Assembly (NCBI GenBank): GCA_965153455.1 | Contig: OZ234495.1 | Coordinates: forward strand, 6,696,001-6,760,000 | Direction of reading: 5' to 3' | Source: Sphagnum compactum | Lineage: Eukaryota; Bryophyta; Sphagnopsida; Sphagnales | Length of the DNA stretch: 64,000 bases | Part shown: positions 22,350-34,400 of the stretch, piece by piece | Layout of the letters: each line of letters starts with the position of its first letter | Numbering within the stretch: position 1 is the first letter of the stretch | Position numbers and translations under genes: made by a program | The notes under the pieces: generated by a model | Told to the model about the DNA's origin: nothing | What the model saw: the letters and a program-made list of their open reading frames with translations, nothing else | Databases searched by the model: none

Positions 22350-25240
22350 TTAATAAAAGGTCACATTGACAAATTTCTCATGGTTATTGATTAGTTGAAA
22401 ACATTGATAATCAAATTTCTAATGAAGATTTAGCAGTTACATTTCTAAAGAGTTTGCCATTTTTTCCATACATGAATGGCTTGTCTTAATACTCATATTA
22501 ATGAATTATACTTGGGATAATTAGCATGTGAACAATTTTTATAAAATGAGTTGCAATTTAGGTGAAAACTTAAAATATTTAACAATTTGGTATAAAATTA
22601 AAAAACATTAAGTGTTAAAGGTGTTTCTTAAAAGTTCAAAAGGGGTGTATATTGGAATTTTTTCAAAAATGAACTACTAAAGAAAGGAGGTGATTTTGCA
22701 AAAAAATGTCAAAAGACTAAGTAAGATTAAGGAAAAATAAGTTCAAAAGTTCTTCACATGTGGTTATAATAGGGAAGATTGATATTTTTCTAGCTATTTT
22801 GTCAATCTTTGTAGATTGCAAAAAATTTTAATTTATTAATTTTAAAGTTTCATAACATTTCACATTTCAGTTGGAAATATTTTCAACTTTTGAAAAGTTT
22901 GTTTTGGGTCACAAAATATATATTGGGGGCAATAATACCATGGATGCGTGTGTGAAAAACATTATTGTTTTCAAACTTCTAAGTGGGATTTTGAAGTACA
23001 TTGGAGATGCACTATATGTCCCAAAAATGGCATAAAATTTGTTATTGATTAGTTTGTAACTTAATAAAAACAAGGTTTCAAAGTGAAAATGGAAAACCCT
23101 AAATGTTATAGTTGAAGTTTTCTAACGCAAACATGATGATAGCTAAGGTGTTTAAGAAAGGAGCCTACAGAAGTTGGAATAGTTCGATTTTTGGGTGTAA
23201 ACCTTTTTCTTCTAAACAAAAATATATTGACACATGTGGCATGAAAGATTTGAACATATTGTTATGCATGGTTTAATAACTATGGTGAAAAAAACCTTGT
23301 GAAGGCATTGATTTCAATGGAGATTATGACTTTTAAATGTTTGATGGATATGTGTATGGTAAATACCATCATACCCCATTTCCTTTTAATAAGGCTTTTT
23401 GTGCAAATATAATTTTGAACTTGTGAATACAATTTTATGTGGTCCCATGATGACAACATCTCATGGAAAGACAAATGTTTTTAAACATTTATTGATATTT
23501 TTTTATGAACACTTTACTTTAGACCATGAAAATTAAAGTTTGGTTTATTTGAAAAGTTCAAAGTTTTCAAAGCTTTTATGAAAAATCAAATTAGAAATCA
23601 TATTAAAGCAATAAAATGTGATGGAGGTGGGAAATATAAATTAAAAAAATTTCAATGTGTTATACCAAAAATGGCATTGTAAAAGAAATAACCATTCTAC
23701 AGTTGTTAAAACGTAATGGTGTAGTTTAAAAAAAAACTAAACGTTTGTTGAAATGTGTGGTGCATGTTGCAACACATGGAATTGGACCTTATATGCTAGA
23801 TTGAATTAATGACAATTGAACATATGTCAAAAATCAAATTCTCGCCAAAATTATCATGATGGGATAACCTTGGGTTCACAACCAAGGTTAAAACATGAAA
23901 AAAAACATGGGCAAATAAAATGTCCTATGATTTAAACACACTCCCATAAATGTGGTAGAATTGTAAAGAAGTGAATTGCAACACTCCTAAATGATTCTCC
24001 CTTTGGGAATTGACGTCCCACAAGCATTTTTAATTTTGGGACCAAAGTTTAAATAGAAAATGTTGTCCAAATTGGTCTTTCTTTGGACCTTTGGAAAGGT
24101 ATTGAGACATAGATATCAAAAGTGATACTTCATTTCCATTCAAAAATTTGAAGTTCAAGTTATGGCCAAGAAAATATATGGGAATTAAATTGATATGTTG
24201 ATTCCCTAACATTAAAACTTAGAAAAGAATTGTCAAATGACCTTAAAATTGAACTTTAAACATGTTTTTAGTTGTGTTGTGTTTGTTCATGTGTAAAATA
24301 AAATAAGGACAAAATTGGATTCTAAAGGTGTTAAATGCATATTTATTAATTGTAATGAATAAACTAAAAGGTACTACAAATTGTACAACCATGTAAGCCA
24401 ACATGTTATCATCAATTGTGATGTCATCTTTTACAAGTCCAATTATTTTTTCAATGTGGAGATAATTGTTTCAAATTTAGATTTTGGGTTAAAATAAATG
24501 AATTTAAATCTAAATATGTAGAATGAAGAATTTTTCTACATATGGAATTCTTTTTTATGTTGGTTAAAGAAAATTAGGATCCTTCATGTGTTTTTTTGTT
24601 AACATTGATTTGAGTCTGATTATTTTTAGAGGCCTTGGAAAGTGAAGATTCATTACAATGGAAAAAAAACATGTTTTTTGACATTTAATCCTTATAAGAC
24701 AATAAGACTTGGGTGCTTACTTTTCTTCCGCCATATCACAAAACAATGAGCAACAAATGAATTTTGAAAATTAACTATAATGCCAATGGTCCTATGACAA
24801 TGCATAAAATTTAGTTGGTGATCAAGGGCTCACAAACATAATTTTCTGATTTCAATGAAACCTTATACCTTGTTGCATGAATGGAATCAATTCAAACTAT
24901 GACATGGTGGCAAGATCTTGAAATGCATCAAATGGATGTTAAAATTAATTTTTATGGATATTTTTAATATACACACACACACACAAGATTATGTGGTCAA
25001 AGGGTAAGGAACATGGTATGTAAGCTTTTGAAATCCTTGTATGGTTTGAGGCTATCTCCTTATGCATAAAACAAGGTTAATACCTATTTTTTTTCTACAT
25101 AGTTTAAAAAGATTGAATATTGTTCAACTAATGATGTTTGTAAGTTAATTTATAACTTATCTTGGACAACTTCATTATATTGTAATGAAATGTTTTTCTT
25201 TTGTAATTTGCAAGACATAGATGATATTGGTCTATGTTTT
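22350..25240 (+). mobile_element. Ancient, heavily mutated Ty1/copia retrotransposon internal region
   Basis: Fragments of a copia polyprotein occur in the right order on the plus strand, in shifting frames with many stops. A gag-like stretch reads HIDKFLMVID at about 22362. A decayed zinc-knuckle area lies near 22640-22710. The pre-integrase part near 23230 reads CGMKDLNILLC. The integrase catalytic block near 23605 reads IKAIKCDGGGKY. The reverse transcriptase pieces read KGSQT near 24825, DVKINF near 24930 and LVCKLLKSLYGLRLSPYA near 25010-25066. The catalytic box is degraded to DIDD near 25218. No LTRs or primer-binding site are recognisable. The element is dead, and base composition has drifted to AT. 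Order and number of motifs make the family call safe even though the sequence is poor. Confidence 0.8.
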
Positions 25241-25670
25241 AAAGGATGCATTGAAGATGCTATTATGGGCAAGGTGAGTTTTGCAAAGGATGTCCACTAT
25301 AACTAAGGTTTTGATGGAAACATTGTGAGTCGGGTGTGTTTTAATGGGGATGTTTACCATAGTCAAAGATTGGTGCATTCTAATAGGAATTACATCTTCA
25401 ATAATCAAAGTTAAATGCTTCCAACATGAACATTTACCGTAGCCAAGGTTTCAATGGGAATAGGATGGGGTAGGTGCATTTTGAGGGGGACCATGTACTT
25501 ACCATATAGCTTGGGTTTTGATTATAACATCATGGCTTAGGTGTGTTTCAATGGGGTTGTTTAGTACCATAACCAAGGTCAAAGGTGTTTCAAAAAGTGT
25601 GTCTACCATAATTGAACCCAAGTGCATTTCAACACAAATGTCCACCATAGTTAGGGTTTAGGGTTTAGGG
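25241..25670. repeat. Degenerate short repeats ending in telomere-type motif
   Basis: About seven diverged copies of a word like TTTACCATAGCCAAGGTT recur every 45-85 bases (near 25288, 25350, 25432, 25500, 25562, 25604 and 25648). The last runs into TTAGGGTTTAGGGTTTAGGG at 25651-25670, nearly three plant telomere repeats. It could be a worn minisatellite downstream of the copia fossil. Confidence 0.6.
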
Positions 25671-27600
25671 CAACCAAAGTTAGGGCAAAACAAAAGGAAA
25701 TTTGTGAAGAATAAGGTATTGCCAAAAAAAAAACTTACACACATTATAGAAGTGAAAAGGAATCATTCATGATTTTCCCAAGATGAACTCCCACTTTGAA
25801 AACTAAAAAATCTCCAGATTCCCCAAAATTGTGTCCGTTCTTTATACCATTGAAAAACTTTCAAAACATAGATATTGAAAATGAGTTCATATTTTTGCAT
25901 TTGAGATTATGAGTTTAAATTATGACCAAAAGAATGATCGAAGATCGAATTATCATTTCGACCCCCACCCATTAAAACCTAGGAAATAAGGTTCATATCA
26001 CTTTCAATAAAATATGCAATATGAAATTGGAAAGATCTCAACAAGGGCTATAACTTTGGATTTTAAAAAAATTCATTCAAAACTCATATTATGAAATTAT
26101 GAACTCACAAAATCAAAAGACTCATAATTTAAAGTCTTGAACAAAATGACTATTTCAAAGTAATTCTTTGAACAAGGTTCAATTTATATTAAAAAAACAA
26201 TGATGACTTCTTCTCAAGTTCAAGTAATGTGATGTAATGAATCCAAGTCAAGATTATGCCTCAAAATCAATTTCATTTGTATAAATCATTTGCATATTTG
26301 TTTGGCTTGTGCATGTGATTAATTCACGAGGTGCTCATGAATTTGTCACTTTGTGCTAGTTTGCACACCTTTTTTTCTTAATGTACAAAATTAAAAAACA
26401 TGCCTTCAAGTTTTTCCTTTTTTTACATTCTTTTTTTATTGTTATTATTTTTGACGTTTATCTTGAATATTTTAAGGAGAACTTAATGGTGTGGCAATGT
26501 GTGTTTCAAAAAGGGCATTGAACATAGTTAGGGGCTAAAGGCATTCGATAAAAACATTTATCATAATTAAAGTTATGGAAAAAAAATTCTAGGTCAAATG
26601 CAATATGAAAATAATGTTTACAAAAGTCATCATTCCAATGGAGTTAGGGTATTATTTATAAAGGCAACATAATATGTGTTTATTGTGATGTATGTTGGGT
26701 TGATAATATTGATATTACCATTTAAATTAAGTTATGTTTTCTTCTTGAAAATTGGAAATGTTAGTTGAAATGACGTGAAACAAATTTGTATTTCTATGTT
26801 GTTAAAATAAATTGAATTTATGGTAACTTCTAAATTAACGATACAAGCATTGTGGCTTCTATGATTTTTTGAAATTATTCATCAATTGCAAATGCAACCC
26901 ATTAATTGTTATATAAAATGACAATCAAGATTATGTATTTTCATTTAAAAACCCAACTTTTTATGCTTGCATAACAATTATTGAGATTCATCATCATTTG
27001 AATTAAAATCACTTCATTAAGTTCATGTATTGTAACATACTATATATGATTGTAATTACATTGACAAAATCACTTTTTGTTGAAAAGCACAAACATTTTT
27101 TTATGCTCGATAAGTATGGTAAAATGTTGAACTTGATAATTCATTGAATGGGAATGTGGAATCTTAACATATTATCAAGTTATTTTTGATTTCAAGTATT
27201 TGTGCTCAATTTGTCGAGTTAGCTTTTGAAATTATAAAAAAAGATTTTAGTTAAATTTAATTAAATATTTCATTGCATATAAAGTTCACCCCAATTATTT
27301 ATTGTCAAAATACTAATGTGCATGAGACAATGACATTATGCATGTGTTATTAAGAAAAATAAAATCTACATATGGGACATGTGCCGCTTATTTTTATTTA
27401 GGAATAGGCCAAAGAATGGGGATAAATCGCAAAAATTATAACAATTTGTGCAATCCTAATAATAATGTTGGGTGGAAATTAAGCTTGTTGTAAATTGTTG
27501 TTTTATTCATCTCTATTGTCTCATTGTCAATTTCCTACCCAAAAAAATAAATAAAATCACCACAAATTCAAATCATGATCATCCCCAAATTCAATGCCCA
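25671..27600. other. AT-rich gene desert
   Basis: No supported gene. A weak extra copy of the TTTATCATAATTAAAGTT-like word near 26560 suggests the degenerate repeats of 25.3-25.6 kb extend this far. Confidence 0.4.
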
Positions 27601-27668
27601 TAAATTATAAAATGAAAATATCGAGAAAATATTAATTCTATTATTAAATTCCACAAATAAAGCCAAGC

Positions 27669-27692
27669 TCTCTCTCTCTCTCTCTCTCTCTT
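27669..27692. repeat. (CT)n microsatellite upstream of PI4K-alpha
   Basis: Uninterrupted CT dinucleotides about 780 bases before the PI4K start codon. CT and GA tracts are common in plant core promoters and 5' UTRs. Purine-rich GAG/GAA runs follow at 28150-28205 and 28340-28400, so the leader is unusually purine-rich. Confidence 0.85.
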
Positions 27693-28471
27693 TGCGCTTC
27701 TCTTCAAAGTGGGCTTTTTCTTTGTTATTTTGCATTGTCCGTTGTTTTTTGGGCTCGCTTGTTCCGCGTTTGTTGTCGACTTCGCAACAACGCGTCTGGT
27801 GGGTGTTGTGAAAGTCTTTTCCATGGTCCTTGTTTTTTTATGTAGTTGCGCGAGCGGGGGCGGGGAGATCGCTGGCTCGCTGGCTCGCTCGAGAGATGAG
27901 GGATGATGGGTTTGTTTGTTGTTGTAATGGCGTGGGTAAAAGAATAGTCGAGCAGAAACAGAAGAGTTTCGGGAATGGAGAACAGAGGAGGATTGAGAAC
28001 CAAAATGAATGGGTGAAGATCGATGATGTGTGATCGATCCGAGTTTTTTGCAAGTTGTTTACGATTTTACTTTTTGTTTTTTTGGGGGGTGGGGGTTTTG
28101 GGTGAAGGTCTGTGATGATTTCGTATGTCTTTTTTGGCTTTGAAGAAATGTGGAGAGGAGGAGGAAGAAGAGGAAGAGGAGGATGAGAAGGAGCAGAAGG
28201 AGATGAGGTCATGTGCCGGTCTTTCGCGGAGCTTTTCATGGAGAAGTTTGCTGGGGTTTTGGTGAAGACGCTTTTATGAGGTTTGGGTCTTTGCTTTGTT
28301 GAGCCTGATCTATGTGCTTTTTTAGGGTTTCGGTAGATCCGGTGGAGGAGGATCGGGGAGAGAGAAGAAGAAGAAGAAGAAGAAGACAAGAAAGGAAAAG
28401 ATATGGGAGTTGAATCTCTGGTGATGTAGTAGTGGGTAGAGGGCAGAACGGGAGAGGGGCGAAGAAGCGGG

Positions 28472-31400
28472 ATGAAAGCACTGGCGGAGCTCTGTGATGT
28501 GCTCGCAGAGACAGATCCCGCATCGTCGACTACACAGAAGAATGTTGCATTGCTGAGGAGCCAATGTCCGGCGAGCGGGAGCAGCTTCTTCACACCTGGT
28601 GTTCCTCTCACCACACGCCAGTGCAATGGACTTCTGGCTACAGCAAGATACCTAGCCAAAGCTCCGCAACCGCTAAACCAGAAGGAATTCTTATCCCTTA
28701 TCTTGGATTTTGTGAATTCTGTTCCTGCACTTTCACGAGACCACCGCTGGCCTTCCTCTTTTACTTCAGATTCTCTTGATGCCTTCTTCACGGAGCTCTT
28801 GAGCTACACATCTCAGATTGCAAGAAAGTGGCCTGGAACATCCTGCACCCATGATGTCAGCCATGCCATTGCTGAAATTATCCAGTATGTCACAACACCT
28901 GAACCAGATGAATCAAGCATCAAGGATCCAACATCCTCTCCCAATTTGCGAACCCAAGCTTCACAATTCTCCAAGTTGAGCTCTCTGGGAATCAAATCCT
29001 TTGTTATAGCAGTGGTGCACCAGTGTCCAGCATTGCTAGCTTCTGATGCAGAGCTTATTGCAAAATGCTTGCTGCAACAGTGGCTGTCACCACAGCAGCT
29101 GTTGTCTCCCCACGAGCCTTCAGACCAGAGTAGTAGTATAACACTAGCACCCAGCTCTTCGGCATACAGCCTGCTGCAGAGCTCCAAAAGTTCTTCAGCT
29201 CAAAACTTGCGACAATCCTACTTAGCTCACAAATCAAAGTTTCACACCCCTCCAGGACAGAGCTCATTGGCGGTGGTGGCGGCACATGGCTCACCTCAAC
29301 AGCATGCCACACCAATTTCCAATGGCAATTCTAGGTCCTCAAAGGATCTCAGAGGTTATTTCAGTGATGGGCCGTTGTCAGACTCCAGGGTTTCATCCTC
29401 AACCGGGGATGAAAGCCCTAATGCTCAATCCTCCTCAAACTTTTTCACACCTCCCTCTGTTTCTTCAAAAGGAAGTGCCACATCTGAGGACCTGGGATCT
29501 GGAAGTGGTGAAGTCAATGGAACAAATGGTAGCAGGCGTGGGGATTTTGTAGGTGGTGGGAATAAACGCTTGAGGCAGTTGCTGGCTTCTTTAGATGCAC
29601 AATCGCTAGAGGCTCTGGAAAGGCAGGAGCTTGCTTTCCGGTTGCTTCTCCAGGTCTTGGCTAAGGGTGGTGGGGCACCACTGAAGGATGAGCTTATGTT
29701 GCTCTTGAGAGCTGCAGCAATTGGGGAGCTCAGTTCGATCCTTCCTCTTCTTAGGGCATGTTACTTGACTTTTTCTCGACAGTATCAAAAGCTTCCTTTC
29801 TGCTCCTGCTGCACAGTATCATTTGAAAAGCTCTGCTTGCAGGATATATAGTGCATGGTTGATGTGTTGTGAAGAACCTGATGACCTAATGCTCACATTG
29901 GGGGCACATGCCTGAAGAAGCTTCTGGACTTTTGACTCTCTATAGTTTGGTTTTGCCAAACAGATTCGGAAGCGAGATTGGCCTGTTGATGGGTTGTCAC
30001 TGATGGCAAAGATGAACATGAAGTTGCAAGGAACACAAGCAGCAACCATGGTGATAGTGGAGCTTTTGACATTGTCCAGAGATGAAAAGCCACTCCAGGG
30101 CCAGCAGCCAGTTAGCAGCTTACCAAAGGCCTTAACAACCAAGGAAACATTGTCCCTTTTGATGGATGTTGCAGATGCATGCATGGGTTCACCATGGCGA
30201 AGACTCAAGTCTTCTGAATCCTTATTTGAAGCCCTCCTCTCTGCAGTGACAAGAGTGGCAGCATCCCAGGGAAACAAGATGCTAAAGATCCTTCTCCTGC
30301 GGGTCAAGAATCTCGTTTTAGCAGCTTGTGCTCAAGTACAGTTTTCCTGCTGCCCATTTTCTTGACATGACTTTCTCCTCCATGCAGGTTTTATATCATC
30401 ATGACCCATGCTATGATTATGGTAGCTTGCAATGGTTGGAAATCCAAAAAACAGTTTTCTTGTATTTGCAGCAACCATCATGATCGGGCATGACCCATAA
30501 GCTTCGGCAGACACATGATGGTGGCAATCTCTTGCCTGCAGCTATATTGGCTGGGGTTTTCTGTAGCATCCACCTGTGGGTACAAGAAGCTTTGAGTATT
30601 GATTTTGGAGTGTTGTGCAGGCAGATGCTTGGGCAATAAATGAGGGACATGTTTTTTCAAGTGTCAGAAGAGCAGCCTGCACATTGATTGAAGTGGCATG
30701 GAACTCAGATAGGGCAGCTATAGAGTCATTCCTCCTTTCTCTGGCAGCCTATGTCCGGGAGCATCTGGAACAGGTATGGATGAGTGCATAGTGGATGGTC
30801 AGTTAGTTTCTCACTGCCCTGACTAGACCTTATATTCATGTCACATTGTAGAATCCACATGTCAGTTAGAGATAATTTGTTGTTTGATGTGCATGGTAGA
30901 ATGTGTCACAGCATTCTGTGTTGGGAACCTAGATCTTTGGGTGCCCCACACATCCATTCTGTCTTTTCACATATCCACATCTTGACATTGTGACAGGAGA
31001 AGTTGCAAACCTAAAAGATGAGTTCATGCATCTTTTTATGTCTGTTTGTAGCTTGATGTCAGGTTCTATGCTGATTTTGTTGTGGTCCAGTCATAGCCAA
31101 CTGATTGTGAGTATGGATCAAGCATGTCTCACTGCATCTAAATACTTACTGTCCTGTCTAGTTGGACATGCATGTATTGATTTACCTACTGGGATGCAAC
31201 AGGAGAAAACAGAGAGACAAGTGGCAGCAGTGACTCAGCTGAATATCATCCCGTTACTGACCAATATGATAGTTATGCTAAACAAAGCAGAGGCTGTCAA
31301 CATGATAATGCCGCTGTTCATTGAGAGCTTGGAAGAGGGTGATGCATCTGTCCCCAGTCTTGTTCGATTAAGGGTGGGTTTTCTCTTCTTGACAAAGTAT

Positions 31401-34400
31401 TGAAGTAGGAGTGAGTTTCGTTCCTCAGGTTTGTCCTTGTTGATGTTAATCTTCAGGCAATTCTTTAACCAGTTGAAAACAGACCACATAAAGGTTGATT
31501 GCTGGTTGCTGTTCATGTGCATGAAAGCAGGGATTCTGCCTGGAAACTTGTTTTTGGGTCAGAATCATAGGCTGCAGAATGAACTGTAGAGTGGGTGATG
31601 TTTTTTGCTGAATGTTGTTTTCTACAGGTATTGGATGCTGTAGCACGGATGGCTTGCTTGGGCTCAGACAAAGCATACAGGGAGGTGGTGGTGCTTCTTA
31701 CACAAAACTATGTCAGTAAGCTCTCTGTTGTGGGCTCATCACAAAGCCGCACTCTTGCTCCTGAAGCTATGACAGAACGGCTCGAGGTTGTTCTCTTTTG
31801 CCTATTGTTCCACAAACTCTTTGAGCTTCTTTTAATCTCTGTAGGTTGGTTGCACCTTTCTCTTCTCAGATGATGTGAGTGATCTAGGTCTCCTGGAGAT
31901 AGCCAGTTGGCCCAGGAAGAATCTGTTGGAAGAGATCATAGTTTATTAAAGTAAGTATTGCTGTGCTTGTTTTGCAGACTTTACCTGGGGCTTTTCTGCA
32001 TATAGCACAATGCTTGAAAGAGCAGAAGCTTCGCTCTGATTTCCGGCACCGTCTTCTTTCCTTGTACTCTGATGTGGGTCTTGTTGCTGAGGCCAAGAAT
32101 GGCAGGTTTAGAATAATCTCATATCACCGTCTCTTAACTCAGATAATTCTTCTGTCAAAAGCAGAGGAAATGATTCAATTTCTGTCATCAGATGCAGATA
32201 TGCTTTGAGTATCTTCCCTATCGAAGAATGAAGGACAAGAAATCAAACTCAATTTGGTTAAGATGATGGCCTTAAGGTTGATGGTCGATGATGACACCTT
32301 CTACAACATGATCTAAAGCCTATGGGATTGTCTCTTGGTGGTCTTATGGAAGTTGTGCTTATGGTGATATTTTGTGGTGATAGGGCTGGAGCCGATTTGC
32401 TTGGGCCTCTTCTTCCTGCAGTTGCAGAGATTTGCTCAGATTTAGAGCCTACCCATGAAGTGGAGCCATCACTATTGAAGCTGTTACGCAACTTGTGGTT
32501 TTATATTGTCATGTTTGGGTTAGCACCGCCAATTCAGAAAGGGCAGCCAATTACATTGCCAAGGTCCATGAGTTCAGGTAGCCAGGGAACCATCACTATA
32601 ATGCAAACAGTTGGAGGCCCATACATGTGGAACCTGGACTGGTCCACTGCTGTGCATCGTCTGACACAATTCACTCCTCCACTTGTAAACCATCTCTCCC
32701 CAATTGAAACATGCTTATGAAGTAAAAAATTATTTTTGTTTTTGTCTCTAGCAAGTTTGCAAGTATCATATTCTGAACTGTTTTAAAATCCAGAATACAA
32801 ATGTTACCATGTGAAAGTGAGTTGGACAAATCTTCTTTGCAAACCAACATGTGGTGCATGGTTGAAGGAGCAAGTTATGTAATAACTTTTACAGGGAGGA
32901 AATGTCTGATATTGTCCTTTTGTTGTGTTATTGTCCCTTGAGACAAGTAGGTTGTGAGCTCAGTGAGATGGCTGGAAGATGAACTGGAGTTGGATGCACT
33001 GCACAATCCAGGGAGCTACCGTGGAAGTGGCAATGAGAGAGCAGCTGCAGCTCAGCGCACTCTGTTGTCGACTGCATTGGGTGGTCGAGTGGAAGTCAGC
33101 AGTCTTTCCGGTACCTTCATGTGACCACTCTGCTACATAAGTTGAGCAAGGCAGTGTGACTGTTTGATTTTTGGTTCAGAGTGATTTTCATCAGTCAAGT
33201 CACTCTCATTAGTCCATTTTTCCGTCATTTCCCTTCCAGCACTTGATGTCATCTCTGATGATTCAAGCCCAGATTTACTTGGAAGGTTTGATACAACTGT
33301 TTTGGGTTGTCAAGCTTGGACATTTAAACTCTGATTTTTTCTTCTTGCATATCAGGTGTGAAGGCAACTTACCTTCTAGCAGTCGCATTTTTGGAGATTC
33401 TGCGACTTGGTCACCATGGAGGACTTCTTGTAGGCACTCAATTGGGGGTTGATCAAAGGAGTGGCTTGACTTGTGTTTTCAAGTATCTGGAAGCACCAAA
33501 TTTGCCTAGTGATCTTTATCAGTGTCTTACAGCAATATTACATTGTGCTTTCAATGCTGCATTGACTTGGCTGGTAGTAGTCACAGCTTACCTCCTTTGT
33601 GTGTGTCACTATGTACATCCTGCACAATTTGTTTTCTGGTTCATGAATGTCAAGTTGTAGGATTCTCTTTCCTCAATCCTAGTAGAGTTAGTACTTGTCT
33701 GAACCAGTTCTTTGGTATGACCAGAGTCTGGCATCTTGTGACCTGTTCTGTAATGATGAGAGGTGTGTTGAGTCCTTGATATATCATATCTGGTGGTCAA
33801 ACAAGCAAGCTTGTGAACACCACATTGTTGTGTCAGAATTCCAGACATGGTTGGTCAGTGAAAGTTTGAAAAATAGAGAATCTCAGAATTCGGTCCAAGT
33901 GGAAAGAGACTCAATGGGTTGCTATAGCATTGGTTGTCATTAGTAGCACAATGGATTCTCTCCTTTCTAGGGTTCTTCTAAAGGATTGATATGTTGGTGG
34001 CAGGACGGGAAAGCTTCCTCAAGTGGCTCTGAAGTGGAGGAGAAGGAGAGAGTGCTGACTGCCAATACCTGCTTTCTCATCAGGTATCAAACACATCATG
34101 AGGCTACAGTCCGTGAGCTTGCAAGCACTCTCCTAAGTCAGCTCAGAAGTAAATTTCCTCAGGTGAGTATTCTTCTGTTGTTGCAAGCTTCTTGGGCTCT
34201 TTTGGCACACAAGTGCCAATCTATGTAGCTTTCGCAGCATGTTCCACAGAATTATCTATACTATGATTTCCACTTTTGAGTGGGGTTTTTCTTTACTTAA
34301 TGTCATCATGCATTCTCACTTCCCAAGAAAATGGTGCAGGTGCTGTGGAACGGACAGTGCTTAGAGGCATTACTTCAGTTGTTGTCAGAGCAGTCTGCTG

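Noticed and set aside
27838-28791. 317-codon minus-strand open frame opposite the PI4K 5' end
   Set aside because: Product is Ser/Pro-rich because it reads the complement of purine-rich leader and PI4K exon 1. Nothing in it resembles a protein domain.
29756-29851. Extension of PI4K exon 1 to a stop at 29851
   Set aside because: The family sequence requires LLPLLR-type residues to be followed by the RKRDW block at 29964. The extension would end the protein at 459 residues.
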